From assembly GCA_016630955.3 (NCBI GenBank), contig CM049997.1, positions 620,001 to 684,000 of the forward strand: DNA of 64,000 nucleotides, read 5' to 3'. The notes below the pieces were generated by a model. That model made no database searches. It was not told the origin of the DNA and was given only the letters and a program-made list of their open reading frames with translations. This stretch comes from Didymella arachidicola. Taxonomy: Eukaryota > Ascomycota > Dothideomycetes > Pleosporales > Didymellaceae. The position numbers were made by a program, and so were the translations under genes. Below are positions 32,424 to 42,381 of the stretch, piece after piece (the stretch's first letter is position 1; each line of letters starts with the position of its first letter).

Positions 32424-34047
32424 CCACATCCGCACGCTGTCCTTACCAATTTTTACAGCGTAGTCAACAAAGGTTATCATATTTGATGTTGATCCTCATC
32501 CGTACACTCTTACCTGTAGCCAAGCAATCGACGAATCCACTACTGCATGAATCGTTGTCAGAGCTGCGTCCTTTCCATTCTTTGTGGTTCACGTGCGAAC
32601 GTGTGGGTTCTTTGTGCAAGATCCAATCAATTTCGCCTCATTCCGGTACAATCCATAGCCTGCTATCTTGTTTGGCAAAAGCCATGCATGAACTTGAAGT
32701 ATCTTTTCGGAAATCATTGCATTGCAGCTTCCAAGCTAACCGCACGTGGTTGGCTTGGAAGCTGCAGCTCGTGGAACACGTCACGCACCTTCCTCGCGCC
32801 GCCACACTCAACGCCCTGGACGTTCGACGAACAACACAACGGTTGCCAACTCAGAGCAGAGGTAATGGAGGGTGGTATCCACACCTCTGTGCTTGCGCGA
32901 TGATGAATGACCTCGTGATCCCTTCGCGCGGTATCGTAAGGAGCCGACAACGACCGAGCGTTGCGCCTCAGCAACTGCTGCGCTTCGACCACGTCAACGC
33001 CCTAAAGGGTAACTGAACTCATGGTCTTTGCGGGTGAAGTCCAGGAACAGGCACGTTTGGGGAACTGTGATAGTGATATGGGCTGCATCACGCACCGACT
33101 GGGAGATCCTCAGGGCTGAATCGTTCATGCCAGGAACACATCCGACATCGACACGCTCTTCCGAGGAATACGAATTGCTTCTGAGCCGTGTGGGGCTTTT
33201 TATGCAGCCGGCTTTTGTGGGCCCACGATTGGTTACTTTTGGTAAAATCCGCACGCGCTCGTCCGATCAGCGGCATGCCTCTGCAGGCGAATTCCCAGCA
33301 TCGACGCGAAGGAAGAAGGTTCAAGATGATGCGCGCCCACAGATTGACAGTGGAACGGAAACGGCACGGCACGCATCTGCCTTACCGTAAGCGGATCCTT
33401 GCCCGAGAGAATGCTGGGCCAATCTGCGCAACACATCTGGCACCCGTCGGCCTTGAGGAGGTAGCCTTGCAAGTCTCTCGGTCATCCTCCAAGTGCCAGC
33501 ACATACATCAGCCCAAGCTCATAAAGGCAATGCAGCAGCTTTCACCATTTCTTCTCCTTGAGCTGATTGGTCTCTTCTGCCCGAATTCTCGGCCCCTGAT
33601 TGTTGAAGCAGTATGTCATATATGGCGTTACCTGGTTCTGACGGTGTGCATTGGGAATTTGCCGCCTTTTGCTCCCCAAAACCCCCGCAGTCCCTTACCC
33701 ACGGGCTAATCTGCGGCCCAATCACCAACGAATACGATTGCCAGCGCAGCGTAGCATCAAGCTGATGGCATGCCTCAAGAATGATATGTGCTACAGCAGG
33801 TAAGAACGGTGGCCTTGATGCGACCGTGTGGCAACGGAGCTGTTGAAGGATTGAGAAAATGAGGCTCTGACAGTTGTCATGAACTATAAACATCGAGCTG
33901 AAGTCCCCAATAGCAAGTGTTGTTCTGCAGAGACGGCGCGCAATTTGATCCTTACAGATCCCCACTTACAAGAATCACCCCCGCTCAGCGCTGCTTGGTA
34001 GGATTCTGCTACCAAACTTTGACCGTCCAGTCATACTCAGACAAGAA
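32424..34047. other. gene-poor region with a hairpin
   Basis: About 1.6 kb. Several overlapping open frames (for example minus 33519-33965 and plus 33188-33709) lack recognisable domains, and none could be joined into a convincing gene. A 42-nt hairpin is listed separately. The last part is the promoter of the small dsRNA-binding-like gene. Confidence 0.5.
32724..32765. repeat. 42-nt hairpin with 18-bp arms
   Basis: Arms at 32724-32741 and 32748-32765 are reverse complements with one mismatch, separated by GCACGT. The arms start GCAGCTTCCAAGC, and the centre forms a CACGTG E-box-like core. It lies 300 bp past the AA9 stop, in gene-poor sequence. Confidence 0.8.
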
Positions 34048-34447
34048 ATGGCCTCCAACGGCTCAGAAAGCTATGTCCAGAAGTTACAGCGTACGCTTGT
34101 CAATATTGTTGCTGTCCCGAGCTGAACGTTCTTCCAGACTATTGCGCTACAAACCAGATTGCACAACCTCAATTCCAGGACTACTCTGACCCTCGAGGTT
34201 CGTATATTCCATCGAACTTTCTGTCTCATTCGAATAAGCTAATGTATCGGTAGGCGTAAGGACAGCTTGGTCCAGCAGCGTCCTCGTCAACGGTCGCGAG
34301 TATCGAGCTCACCTATGGCGAGATTATCGCTACCTCGAGCAATCGCGCGAGGAGGCTGCTGAAGCTGCGTGGAAAGCCATCAGTCAAAGTACTCCGACAT
34401 CGCAAGCACAATTCGCATACAATCGCAGCTACACGACGGCGCGATAA
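34048..34447 (+). CDS. small dsRNA-binding-motif-like protein
   Basis: Three short exons (34048-34090, 34138-34197, 34254-34447; introns 34091-34137 and 34198-34253) encode 98 aa. The three exons add up to 99 codons including TAA. No single long frame shows the gene. The product has the helix-strand-strand-strand-helix order of a double-stranded RNA-binding motif. SYVQKLQHYCATNQIAQPQF gives the first helix and the P-x-Y/F strand, RTAWSSSVLVNGREYRAHLW the central strands, and SREEAAEAAWKAI the last helix, with the A-A-E-x-A pattern typical of dsRBMs. The classical KKxAK lysines of the last helix are replaced by acidic and alanine residues, so RNA binding is not assured. No other domain is present. 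Function unknown; the fold call is moderately confident. Confidence 0.65.
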
Positions 34448-35820
34448 CTTGGCTATGACAGGCCAACGGCAACGTGGACGGCTCCACATACACTTCCCCT
34501 GAACGCCTTACCCTCTCCCCGAGCCATACCTTCTCCACCTCACCAAGCCCTTACGTTATCCAGAAATGACTGCGCTCCAAGCCAGTCACACGACACACCA
34601 TGTTCATCTGCGTCAACCGAAGCAGGCACGATGCCTTATAAACACGCCAGAAAGAACGCCTCTCGGTCCGCTTCGACACAAAATACAAACCACTGGGTCT
34701 ATCTCCTTCCATTTGTTGTCAGCCGTGACCGGCATTTCATTTTGTAACATTCCCGCTATCGCTATCAATAAGTGCACTTCGAGTAGAGGTTTGGGGTATC
34801 CGCTTTCTGTGTGACATGGGTAATCGGCGTCCACTTTCCATAACAAAGGTCACAGTGACCTAAAATTGTACGTTAGGTATCATCAGTCGTCTACAATCCC
34901 TTGAATCATTATTCGATACTTGACTGCAGGGAAGCAACCGGACTAACCGTCCTTACTTCAACCCTAAGAGTGACGCCGTTCTCTCGTATCACATCTCCAT
35001 TCACGACCTCCATAATGACGAACTTGACACACTGGATACACTGTTGCTTCGTTGCTTGCATGAGCTACCATTATCTTGCTTCTCCTACCTACTACCGCAT
35101 CAAGCACACATCACCACTATAACCTTGATTCTGGATAGCGACAATAATGTCGGCCCTCTGGATATGCACAGCCAAATACGAAGATTCACGAACCAAGTAG
35201 GACAAATCCAAGCTTCATCTTCGTGGCCCTCAATTTTAGCTACTATATTCTCGCGAACGAGGAGCAAACATGATATCGCTCCCCAAACGATATCATTGCC
35301 TTGCCACCTTTGGCGTATGCGGACATTCTTCAAATTGGACGGCCGCTTGCCGTCGGAACACCTTTCACAAGTTGTTTGCAGTTTCTGTGCCATACTTTCT
35401 GAACTAAACCCATCCTGCACTTTGCTTAATTAGGGAATGATATAGAGTACCATATACAATCAACGGAATGATCGAACCAGTTATCGGGGAATAATCGCTG
35501 TAAATACTTCCATCGTCTCCAAACACAAAGTAGCAAGAACAAAGGAGATCTTGAGCCAAGTGGTATGCCAGGAACGCCAGTCCACATCATACCCGTACAC
35601 ATTACACCATCAACACTCTCCGCCGAGCATCACCAGCCGAGGGCTACGAGCCCGGGATACAGCCGCTGGACACTGTCCTTGTGTCGTCACCCGAGCTGAA
35701 CTTTTCGCGCTCCAACGACGCGCTCATCCATTTCCAGTCCGAGATAGAGAAGCTTCTCCGATGTTTGTCTCTGCGAGGCGTTAGTTGATGTCATGCAGAC
35801 GGGACGTGGAATCAAATTAC
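34448..35820. other. gene-poor region
   Basis: About 1.4 kb between the small dsRBM-like gene and the 3' end of the ankyrin gene. No full gene is supported. A short coding-like fragment at 35555-35788 is listed separately. Other open frames look random. Confidence 0.5.
35555..35788 (+). other. coding-like fragment without start codon
   Basis: An open frame of about 77 codons with no ATG ends in EGYEPGIQPLDTVLVSSPEL and an amphipathic tail (NDALIHFQSEIEKLLRCL), then TGA. Its composition is protein-like while the other two frames are not. It could be the last exon of an unrecognised gene or the remnant of one. No family recognised. Confidence 0.25.
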
Positions 35821-38631
35821 CTACTGCCTAGCCTTTGCTGCAGGCGTAGCGTTCGGGAACAAGAGAGCAAGACCTTCTTCCCAACCTCTCTCAGTCACAA
35901 TATCAATGACTGGCTTGCCAGACTCATCGATAGCCTGCAAATCAACTGAGCCGCCCATGTCAATCATCATCTTGAGAATCTGGGCATCACCATTCTCGAA
36001 AGCTTGGAGGATACCGTTCCAGCCGCGGTGCATCTTGTTAATGTCTGCGCCACGCGAGAGCAACATGGTAAGGATCTCGGCGTCGCCGTGGTACCTGCGC
36101 AGTGCCTTGACGATGGGCAGGTGCTCTCCGGGAGCGTTGATGTCGGCGTTGGCGACATCGAGCAGGTAGCGGACGATGTCCTTGCGGTCCTCACGAATGG
36201 CAGTGGTCAGAGGTGAGAAGACACCGCAGTTCTTGTCTTCAACGCTGACACCCGCTTCGAGGAGGAGCTTGATAGAATCGAGCTGGTTGGCCACGACTGC
36301 CATCTCGACGACACCACGGAAGGCGCGAGGGTTTGGTGTGGCGGCGAGAATCTTTTTCAAGATGTTGGGCTGCTTGACTGCCATGCAGAGAGGCCATTCT
36401 TGACCACGCACAGCAGGATCAGCACCACGGGAGAGGAGCAGATCGACCAATTCACCGCGGCCTTCGCGAATAGCAGTCGTGAGAGCTGTGTTGCCCTCTG
36501 CTGTGCGGTCGTTGGGGTTAACGTTGTGGTCGAAGAGGAACAATATCGCATCCTTGTCGTTGAATTGGACCGCGGTCTCCATGATACCCTTCGGCGAGTT
36601 CAGATCGACGCCAGCAGCGACAAGCTGAGGCAGGAAATGAATGCGCTTGTGTGTGATGCTCTTGAACGCAGGGTACTCTGCGGCGTTGAAGTTGGGATCC
36701 GCACCGTTCTCTAGGAGGTACGTGACAATGTCACGAGTGTCATCCCGAATCGCAGAGCAGAGTGGTGTGTAGACGCCGTCTTTCCTAATGTTTGGCGATA
36801 CGCCAGCCTCGATAAGGATCTTGACAGATTCGAGATTCTTCAAGCTTGACGCCAACTCCATAACACCCGGCGTCTTCTTTGTGTCCGCCCCGCGGGCAAG
36901 CATCAATGCTAAAGCCTTCGGTTTGTAAGTTGAAGGCCAAAGCGGGTGCTTCGGTCCGGGTAGATTAGGATTGGCACCGTGGTCAAGGAGCACTGTCATA
37001 AGATCGACACGGTTGGCTTGGATAGCCTGGAAGAGAGCCGTCGTTCCCTCAGCAGTCTTTGCGTTGGCGTCGCCACCAGATGTGAGAAGAAGATCGACAA
37101 GTTTCGGGGAAACAACCTTGTTCATGGCCTGGACCAATGTGGTTGATCCGTTGTCCATGACCAGGTTGACATCTCCTCCATTGCTCAAAAAGAGTTGTAC
37201 AAAGTCAATCTGGTTTTCCCTTGCGGCCAGCGCTAGAGGAGTTTCTGAATCAGGACCAGCAGAAAGGTTGACATCAGCAGTGTGCTTCAGAAGCATCTTT
37301 GCACTCTCGAAGCATGATGCTTGAGTAGCCGCGAACAGTGGTGTGACACCTTCCCTGTCGAGTCCGTTGGCGTCCATACCATACTGGAGAAGTAGCGCCA
37401 AACTTTCAATGTCGCGGTTTTGGGCTGCTGTGCGGAGCATGCCAGCCTCAATCTGTGGCTCTGCCCTTGCGCCGCCGTCCAACAGTTGCTCAAGGACTCG
37501 GTGCTTTCTCTGCTCAACTGCATTTACAATGGCGGACCTTCCACCCTGAGCCTTGGAGGCCGTCTGGTGTCGTGGCGCCCAAGATGGTGCCATTGGCGAG
37601 TCAAGTCTTAAGTGGTCGTGCCTTGAAGAAGAGTGCATACTCTCGACCATGTAACGCTCGTGTACACTGAGGTCGGCCATCTTCTCTTCCATTAGCATCC
37701 TGGATCGTTGCGAGTCCTCGGATGACAGGTCCTCGTAAACAGGTTCTGAATGGTACCGGGCAGGGTTTGTGCCGCTGGTGTATATTGTGTCGCGGACCGA
37801 GCCAGTTGTGTCGCTCGAACGGACGCTTGGTGCTCTCCAATTCTTGTGCAAGTCGACAATTCCAGGGGAAATGCCAAGGTCCTCATCGTGGCGCAGGGGC
37901 CTTTCGCTCGAGTACTGTCGTACATCGCGATCAAAAGAATGCGATTGTGTAGGGCCAGGTCGCAGCTCGTTCAAAGAGGGTCTGTCCGTAAGACGGCTTG
38001 GGGGCAGAAGTGACTCTGCGGGTGGCGAAGTATCTTTCGAAGGAGGGCTGGGTAGACGAGTCTCCGGCGGAGGACCGATGGGTGGCAGAGAAGGTGCTCG
38101 GCCAGGGTTGATGCGCTCAAGCGCAGCGATGAGACCAGCATAGCCAATGGCCATGGTAGCATCTGCCTTGGCGTCGCCCATTGTCCAGCGAAACATTGCA
38201 GAGCTAACCTTGAGAGAATCTCGGCTCCTTGACAAGGTTGAGCGCATTTTGTCGACATCGGTGTCCGCAAACATCATACGGAATCGTCGCCCGAAACCGC
38301 CACCTTTGCCAGCATCGTTGTCGATGAACTTGACTACCATCTGCTGTAAGACGGTGAACTCATCGCTGACTTGACGGAATCGCTTGTCTAATTCTTGTGT
38401 AACCTCCACGGGAACGGCATGGCGAGGGTTCTTCGCAGAGTCGGTAAGTCCAGCTTCAATGGACCAGAGTAAACGACAAAGCTGAATGAATTCTGTAGCG
38501 AGAGTCTCAAATCCAGGGATGGCGTTCTTGGAGGTGCCGAGGTACTCGAGCATGCGAATGGCGATGGTGTTGCCTTGAGTAGTCACTCGCTGGCATAACT
38601 GAATGGATGTCTCCTTCTTGGGTGGAGCCAT
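35821..38631 (-). CDS. large ankyrin-repeat protein with fungal helical N-domain
   Basis: Single exon, 936 aa. Residues ~1-175 form a helical domain (TSIQLCQRVTTQGNTIAIRM, ELDKRFRQVSDEFTVLQQMV, KMRSTLSRSRDSLKVSSAMF) resembling the N-terminal domains of fungal STAND/NLR-like proteins. A low-complexity Pro/Ser/Arg-rich linker covers ~180-355. The rest carries roughly fifteen ankyrin repeats, recognisable from TPL..A, VDLLLS.GAD and AIREDRKDIVRYLL units. The repeats alternate between canonical and divergent copies. No NACHT or NB-ARC nucleotide-binding domain is present between the N-domain and the repeats. No membrane segment or signal peptide. A role in protein-protein recognition is likely. 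An immune-like role, as in fungal NLRs, is only suggested by the N-domain resemblance. Confidence 0.85.
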   Translation of the reverse strand: MAPPKKETSIQLCQRVTTQGNTIAIRMLEYLGTSKNAIPGFETLATEFIQLCRLLWSIEAGLTDSAKNPRHAVPVEVTQELDKRFRQVSDEFTVLQQMVVKFIDNDAGKGGGFGRRFRMMFADTDVDKMRSTLSRSRDSLKVSSAMFRWTMGDAKADATMAIGYAGLIAALERINPGRAPSLPPIGPPPETRLPSPPSKDTSPPAESLLPPSRLTDRPSLNELRPGPTQSHSFDRDVRQYSSERPLRHDEDLGISPGIVDLHKNWRAPSVRSSDTTGSVRDTIYTSGTNPARYHSEPVYEDLSSEDSQRSRMLMEEKMADLSVHERYMVESMHSSSRHDHLRLDSPMAPSWAPRHQTASKAQGGRSAIVNAVEQRKHRVLEQLLDGGARAEPQIEAGMLRTAAQNRDIESLALLLQYGMDANGLDREGVTPLFAATQASCFESAKMLLKHTADVNLSAGPDSETPLALAARENQIDFVQLFLSNGGDVNLVMDNGSTTLVQAMNKVVSPKLVDLLLTSGGDANAKTAEGTTALFQAIQANRVDLMTVLLDHGANPNLPGPKHPLWPSTYKPKALALMLARGADTKKTPGVMELASSLKNLESVKILIEAGVSPNIRKDGVYTPLCSAIRDDTRDIVTYLLENGADPNFNAAEYPAFKSITHKRIHFLPQLVAAGVDLNSPKGIMETAVQFNDKDAILFLFDHNVNPNDRTAEGNTALTTAIREGRGELVDLLLSRGADPAVRGQEWPLCMAVKQPNILKKILAATPNPRAFRGVVEMAVVANQLDSIKLLLEAGVSVEDKNCGVFSPLTTAIREDRKDIVRYLLDVANADINAPGEHLPIVKALRRYHGDAEILTMLLSRGADINKMHRGWNGILQAFENGDAQILKMMIDMGGSVDLQAIDESGKPVIDIVTERGWEEGLALLFPNATPAAKARQ

Positions 38632-41268
38632 GGTAGCAGCAAAAAAGGAGCAATGTGAGAAGAACGTAGCAACGCGGCCACAAGATCCGGGACGATCCTC
38701 ACCTTTTGTTCCTGACTACAAGCCTTGCCCCAGTCTTTGTTCCAAGGTTACGCTCGCCGTCCGCCCGCTCTGGGCCACGCGAGCACGAAACCTTCACAAG
38801 CGCTTCCAAGCTTGGTAGTGCATATCCGCGAATCATAGTCTTTCACATGGTGAAACTTTGGTATAGAATCGAAGGCAACCGACGGCTCGGACTAGAGTTC
38901 AGGTCGTCGCCTGCCCCGGAGCCAGCGCTAGACCCACCCGCTTGAGCAGCCAGCCAGATGGCGTAGATCCGGGCCAGCCCAGGAAGATCCCAGGAAGATA
39001 CCACACCCTGACAGCCGCACTGCCACGTGGGGACGTACGCACACTCAGAGCTGACCCCTTCCTTCGGCCCATCTACGAACTCTACGTAGTTTCGTCTGCT
39101 GATCACTGCAGCAAAGTGTGAAGCTCTCTCGAGTACTGTGCAGTAGTCGCAAAGACGAGTTAAGGTCTACTTGCCAAATAGACAAGGATACCTCCCGTGC
39201 CGCCACCAACTTTAGCGCAATCTCATCTGCAGCCCGTGAATCCTCCAGGAACTGGGATGGTCGTTGTGCTGTTCAGCTGGCTTTGCGTCTTGTGTGACAC
39301 TGAGTATTCGATCGTAAACCGACGTCGAAGGCACCAGAATTAGCTAATCATGTAGCACAAGTTACTCACGTACCCCTAAAGATGTGGTGCTGCCTGTATT
39401 GTCAATAGTCAACCGCAGGCATGACTGCGTTCATTGATCTCACAGCGCGACTCTTCAGACTCGATTACATATTGACAGGCATAGTAATTGAGCCACCAGT
39501 TCGTTGACAAGGCGGACACGTTAAGGGCGCCGAACCATGCAAAAACAAATTGGTGAGCGCCGAACTGCCGCATGGAGAACCTCAATTTCCCACGCGCGGT
39601 CGTGCGTTTGGGCTAGTTGGTGATTTGCATACGTGCAGTGGATCTGCCGTTGGAGCTCCGTGTCAACCAACGTCGACCAGAAACTGCATCTCGTATTGAT
39701 CTGTCATAACACAACTTGTCGTCTGTGATGCCAAATTCGCTGTCCAATGTCGGCTTCGAGGTCTGCGGGAGACGCTACATCTGCATAGAGCGGACTTGAG
39801 CATCCTTTCGCAAGCTGTGAACCGCAGACTGACAATCCGTTTCCGCGAAAGCCTCGATGTATCTGGGCATTGTTGCGCCCCTGACTCCCCAAGGATGGTG
39901 TATACGAATACTTGGGAAGAGCGAGGCCAATCTACCATCGGAGTAACCACCGTCGGTGATTCTATCGACCCGGGAGACCTGCTCGATCCAACATTGGCCT
40001 CAACATAGCCTGATTTCTACGTGATTCCCGTAGGAGAATTTTCCCATTGGGCGTCTGCGATGCATTTTCTCCGCGTCTGATTGGCGCAGTAAAGTTTGGC
40101 TGCTGGCTTCGAAGGCTCCGAAATGCATTGCATTAGCGTGACAGATGCAAAGATTCTAGTTGCTTGCGTCAGGGAGCTAAGCTGTTCCGCGCTTGGTCAT
40201 CGAAAGCATCTCGCCGACCAAACCACAGAAGTCAACCATTACCGGGACGGCGAGGCTGGCCAACACAAGGGCTTGCCGTACTCAGGGCAGCTCCAACAAC
40301 TACTGCAGACATGGTACTTAGTGCATGAGACAACGCTGCTATACCAGGCGAAAGCGAGTAAGAGGTGAAGCATGGTGCATGAGCCTAAAGCTGCAGGAGC
40401 CTAAAGCTGCAGCTGCAAAGATCGTGTGTTGTGTGCTGTTGTTTCATCAGCAAACCAACAAGCCCCCCCGCCTGTGCTGAGTCCGCGTTGCTAGCTGAGC
40501 GTCGAGTCCAGTCATCTCCGTATCCACGCTATTAGATCTGAGGCTGAAGCTGCCGCCATAGCGTATGGAATTCGGCAATCTGGACCTTGTGCCGTTGCAG
40601 CTAGTCGCTGCCCAAACCATTGTGTTGGTTGTTATTGTCCAGGACTTCAAATGTTGTACAATAGCACGGGGACAATGCGGACGAAGCTCTAGGTACTCGG
40701 GCAACCAAGTTCACAGCGGCTGCAAGCGTTTACATCGAGGCTGAAGACGGGGGTTGGCGAATGCTCGAGATGCGCAGGATGCGGCAGAGCAGATCGAAGA
40801 GATCGCTCAAAGGAAGTCCAGGCACCCGGAACGCCACCGGCAGCTGACCTTATCTGGCAACCCGATAAGTTGTGCCTGCAAATTAGCTGCGCTCGTCGAC
40901 TTGCACACAAAGGAGAAGCTGAACACAACCTCTAGTAGACTTGTACTGCTATGGTATGATGCCTCTAAAAGCGTTCAGCACGGAGCATGGGTAAGACTGC
41001 GCGTGCGGGGGATTGAGCTCACATCTTCACCCAGACGCCTGGGCAGCAACTGGCCAAATTGTGGGTTGAGGTCTGATCCAGGTGACTGGTCAGGTAACGG
41101 GCTGGAGCGGCTGTATACTGCCGCAGGCCGCTCTTTGTTTTGCAGCATAATCCACGTAGCAGACATGCTCGAAGACGGCACGCTTAGCGCGTTTTTGTGC
41201 CAAGCCCAAGCAGAACGTCAAGGTTGATCAAAGCCACTATGTCATAACCACATTTACCCCACGATAAC
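38632..41268. other. long intergenic region upstream of the ankyrin gene
   Basis: About 2.6 kb with divergent genes at both ends. I find no supported gene. The 157-codon plus-strand frame at 40754-41227 has no domain-like features. Positions 40381-40412 hold a 16-bp direct repeat (GAGCCTAAAGCTGCAG twice). The region could hide a multi-exon or non-coding gene that I cannot see. Confidence 0.5.
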
Positions 41269-42015
41269 ATGGACGAACAAATGGTTTCAAGCGATACAAT
41301 AGCCGCTGATCCGTCGGAATTCGATATCGCGAGCGCTCTGAACACCCCGCATAATGCGCGCCTCTACAACGAAGTGCAGAACCTGAAGAAACTCGTCAAT
41401 GAGCTCGTAGACTACCAGATCGCGCACCCGCTGAACGAGCAAGCGACTGCAGAGAGCGAAAAGCAGATCCAAACAGAGATTGAAAAGAAGGAAAAGTACA
41501 TTAGGGCTCAACTCTCGGTCGTCAAGACTTTGTACCGACAAAGTGTGCTCCGTGTTCGCGAGGAGAAAGCAAACACCGCAGATGTCAAAGCGGTGAACGA
41601 CGCGTTGATTCTGGGACTACACAACCTCAAGTATGAGGAATCGTCGTTACGGGGCGAGATCTCGGCCGCAGAAAACTATGAGTATGTAGAAGCCCCTCCT
41701 AGTCAGAGTGTAACGAAGCTGACAACGCACAGCCATAAGTACATGAAACTACCACTCATAAGCGCCGAACAGTATCTCGAGGAATTTCCTGAGCACAGGG
41801 AGCTCTCCGAGCACGACCTCACGACGGCACGCATCGAGCACGAACATCAAGTCCGCCTCAAGTTAGAAGAGAGGAGACAGGAGAAGCTCAAGCAGAAGCA
41901 GAAACTTATTGCAGAAGTGAAAAAGGGCAAAGACGATCTCACGAAGCTCGACACCATGGTGGAGAAATTCATCGAGGCTGCTGAGCCTATCAAAAAGGTC
42001 CTTGCTACAGATTAG
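41269..42015 (+). CDS. THO complex subunit 5-like protein
   Basis: Single exon, 248 aa, mostly coiled coil and highly charged. The mid-C region, YMKLPLISAEQYLEEFPEH followed by a helix with ARIEHEHQVRLKLEERRQEK, matches the core signature of the THOC5/Fms-interacting family (a short P-L-x-x-x-x-F-L/Y motif, then H-x-L-x-x-x-R-L-E-x-E-x-x-x-R). THOC5 is part of the nuclear THO/TREX complex that couples transcription to mRNA packaging and export. The fungal forms are much shorter than the animal protein, consistent with 248 aa. The N-terminal half (LYNEVQNLKKLVNELVDYQI) forms a helix that may mediate assembly. The start is the first ATG after an in-frame stop. Confidence 0.75.
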   Translation: MDEQMVSSDTIAADPSEFDIASALNTPHNARLYNEVQNLKKLVNELVDYQIAHPLNEQATAESEKQIQTEIEKKEKYIRAQLSVVKTLYRQSVLRVREEKANTADVKAVNDALILGLHNLKYEESSLRGEISAAENYEYVEAPPSQSVTKLTTHSHKYMKLPLISAEQYLEEFPEHRELSEHDLTTARIEHEHQVRLKLEERRQEKLKQKQKLIAEVKKGKDDLTKLDTMVEKFIEAAEPIKKVLATD

Positions 42016-42381
42016 CAGGCAGTCCAAAGCAGCGAGAATGATTTGGTTTCCGGCGTTTGATACCCTATGCAGCGAAAGAAAATGCTCGATCGACTATCTT
42101 ACAACATGGCCCCTGTCCCTAATTTTTTTTTGTCAAATCGCACATGCGCCTTTCTTGTGAGCATTCACACCACATACATCCGCTTCCTACAATCGTTCGA
42201 GGCCACGACAGTCTAAACCAGTTTGGAAAGCTGTTCCACGGACAGCGTTAGTGACGCGGATGGCTGCCTATCAGTGTGGGATCAGACATCCCTGCAATCG
42301 ATAAGCTTAGCGCGCATCTCCCGCGCCCGCATCCTGCATCATTGCTCCCCGAGTCTATTTCCCTTGTCTCAGTCGCTGAGC
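42016..42381. other. intergenic between THO subunit and helicase genes
   Basis: About 0.37 kb containing a short T-run at 42122-42131. The helicase frame is open back to an ATG at 42223, so part of this may be coding. Confidence 0.5.

Noticed and set aside
33519..33965. 148-codon minus-strand frame
   Set aside because: It has some helix-like content recalling regulators, but no motif is identifiable and no partner exons were found.
40754..41227. 157-codon plus-strand frame before the THO subunit gene
   Set aside because: No domain, no protein-like hydrophobic pattern and no splice-supported partner exon.
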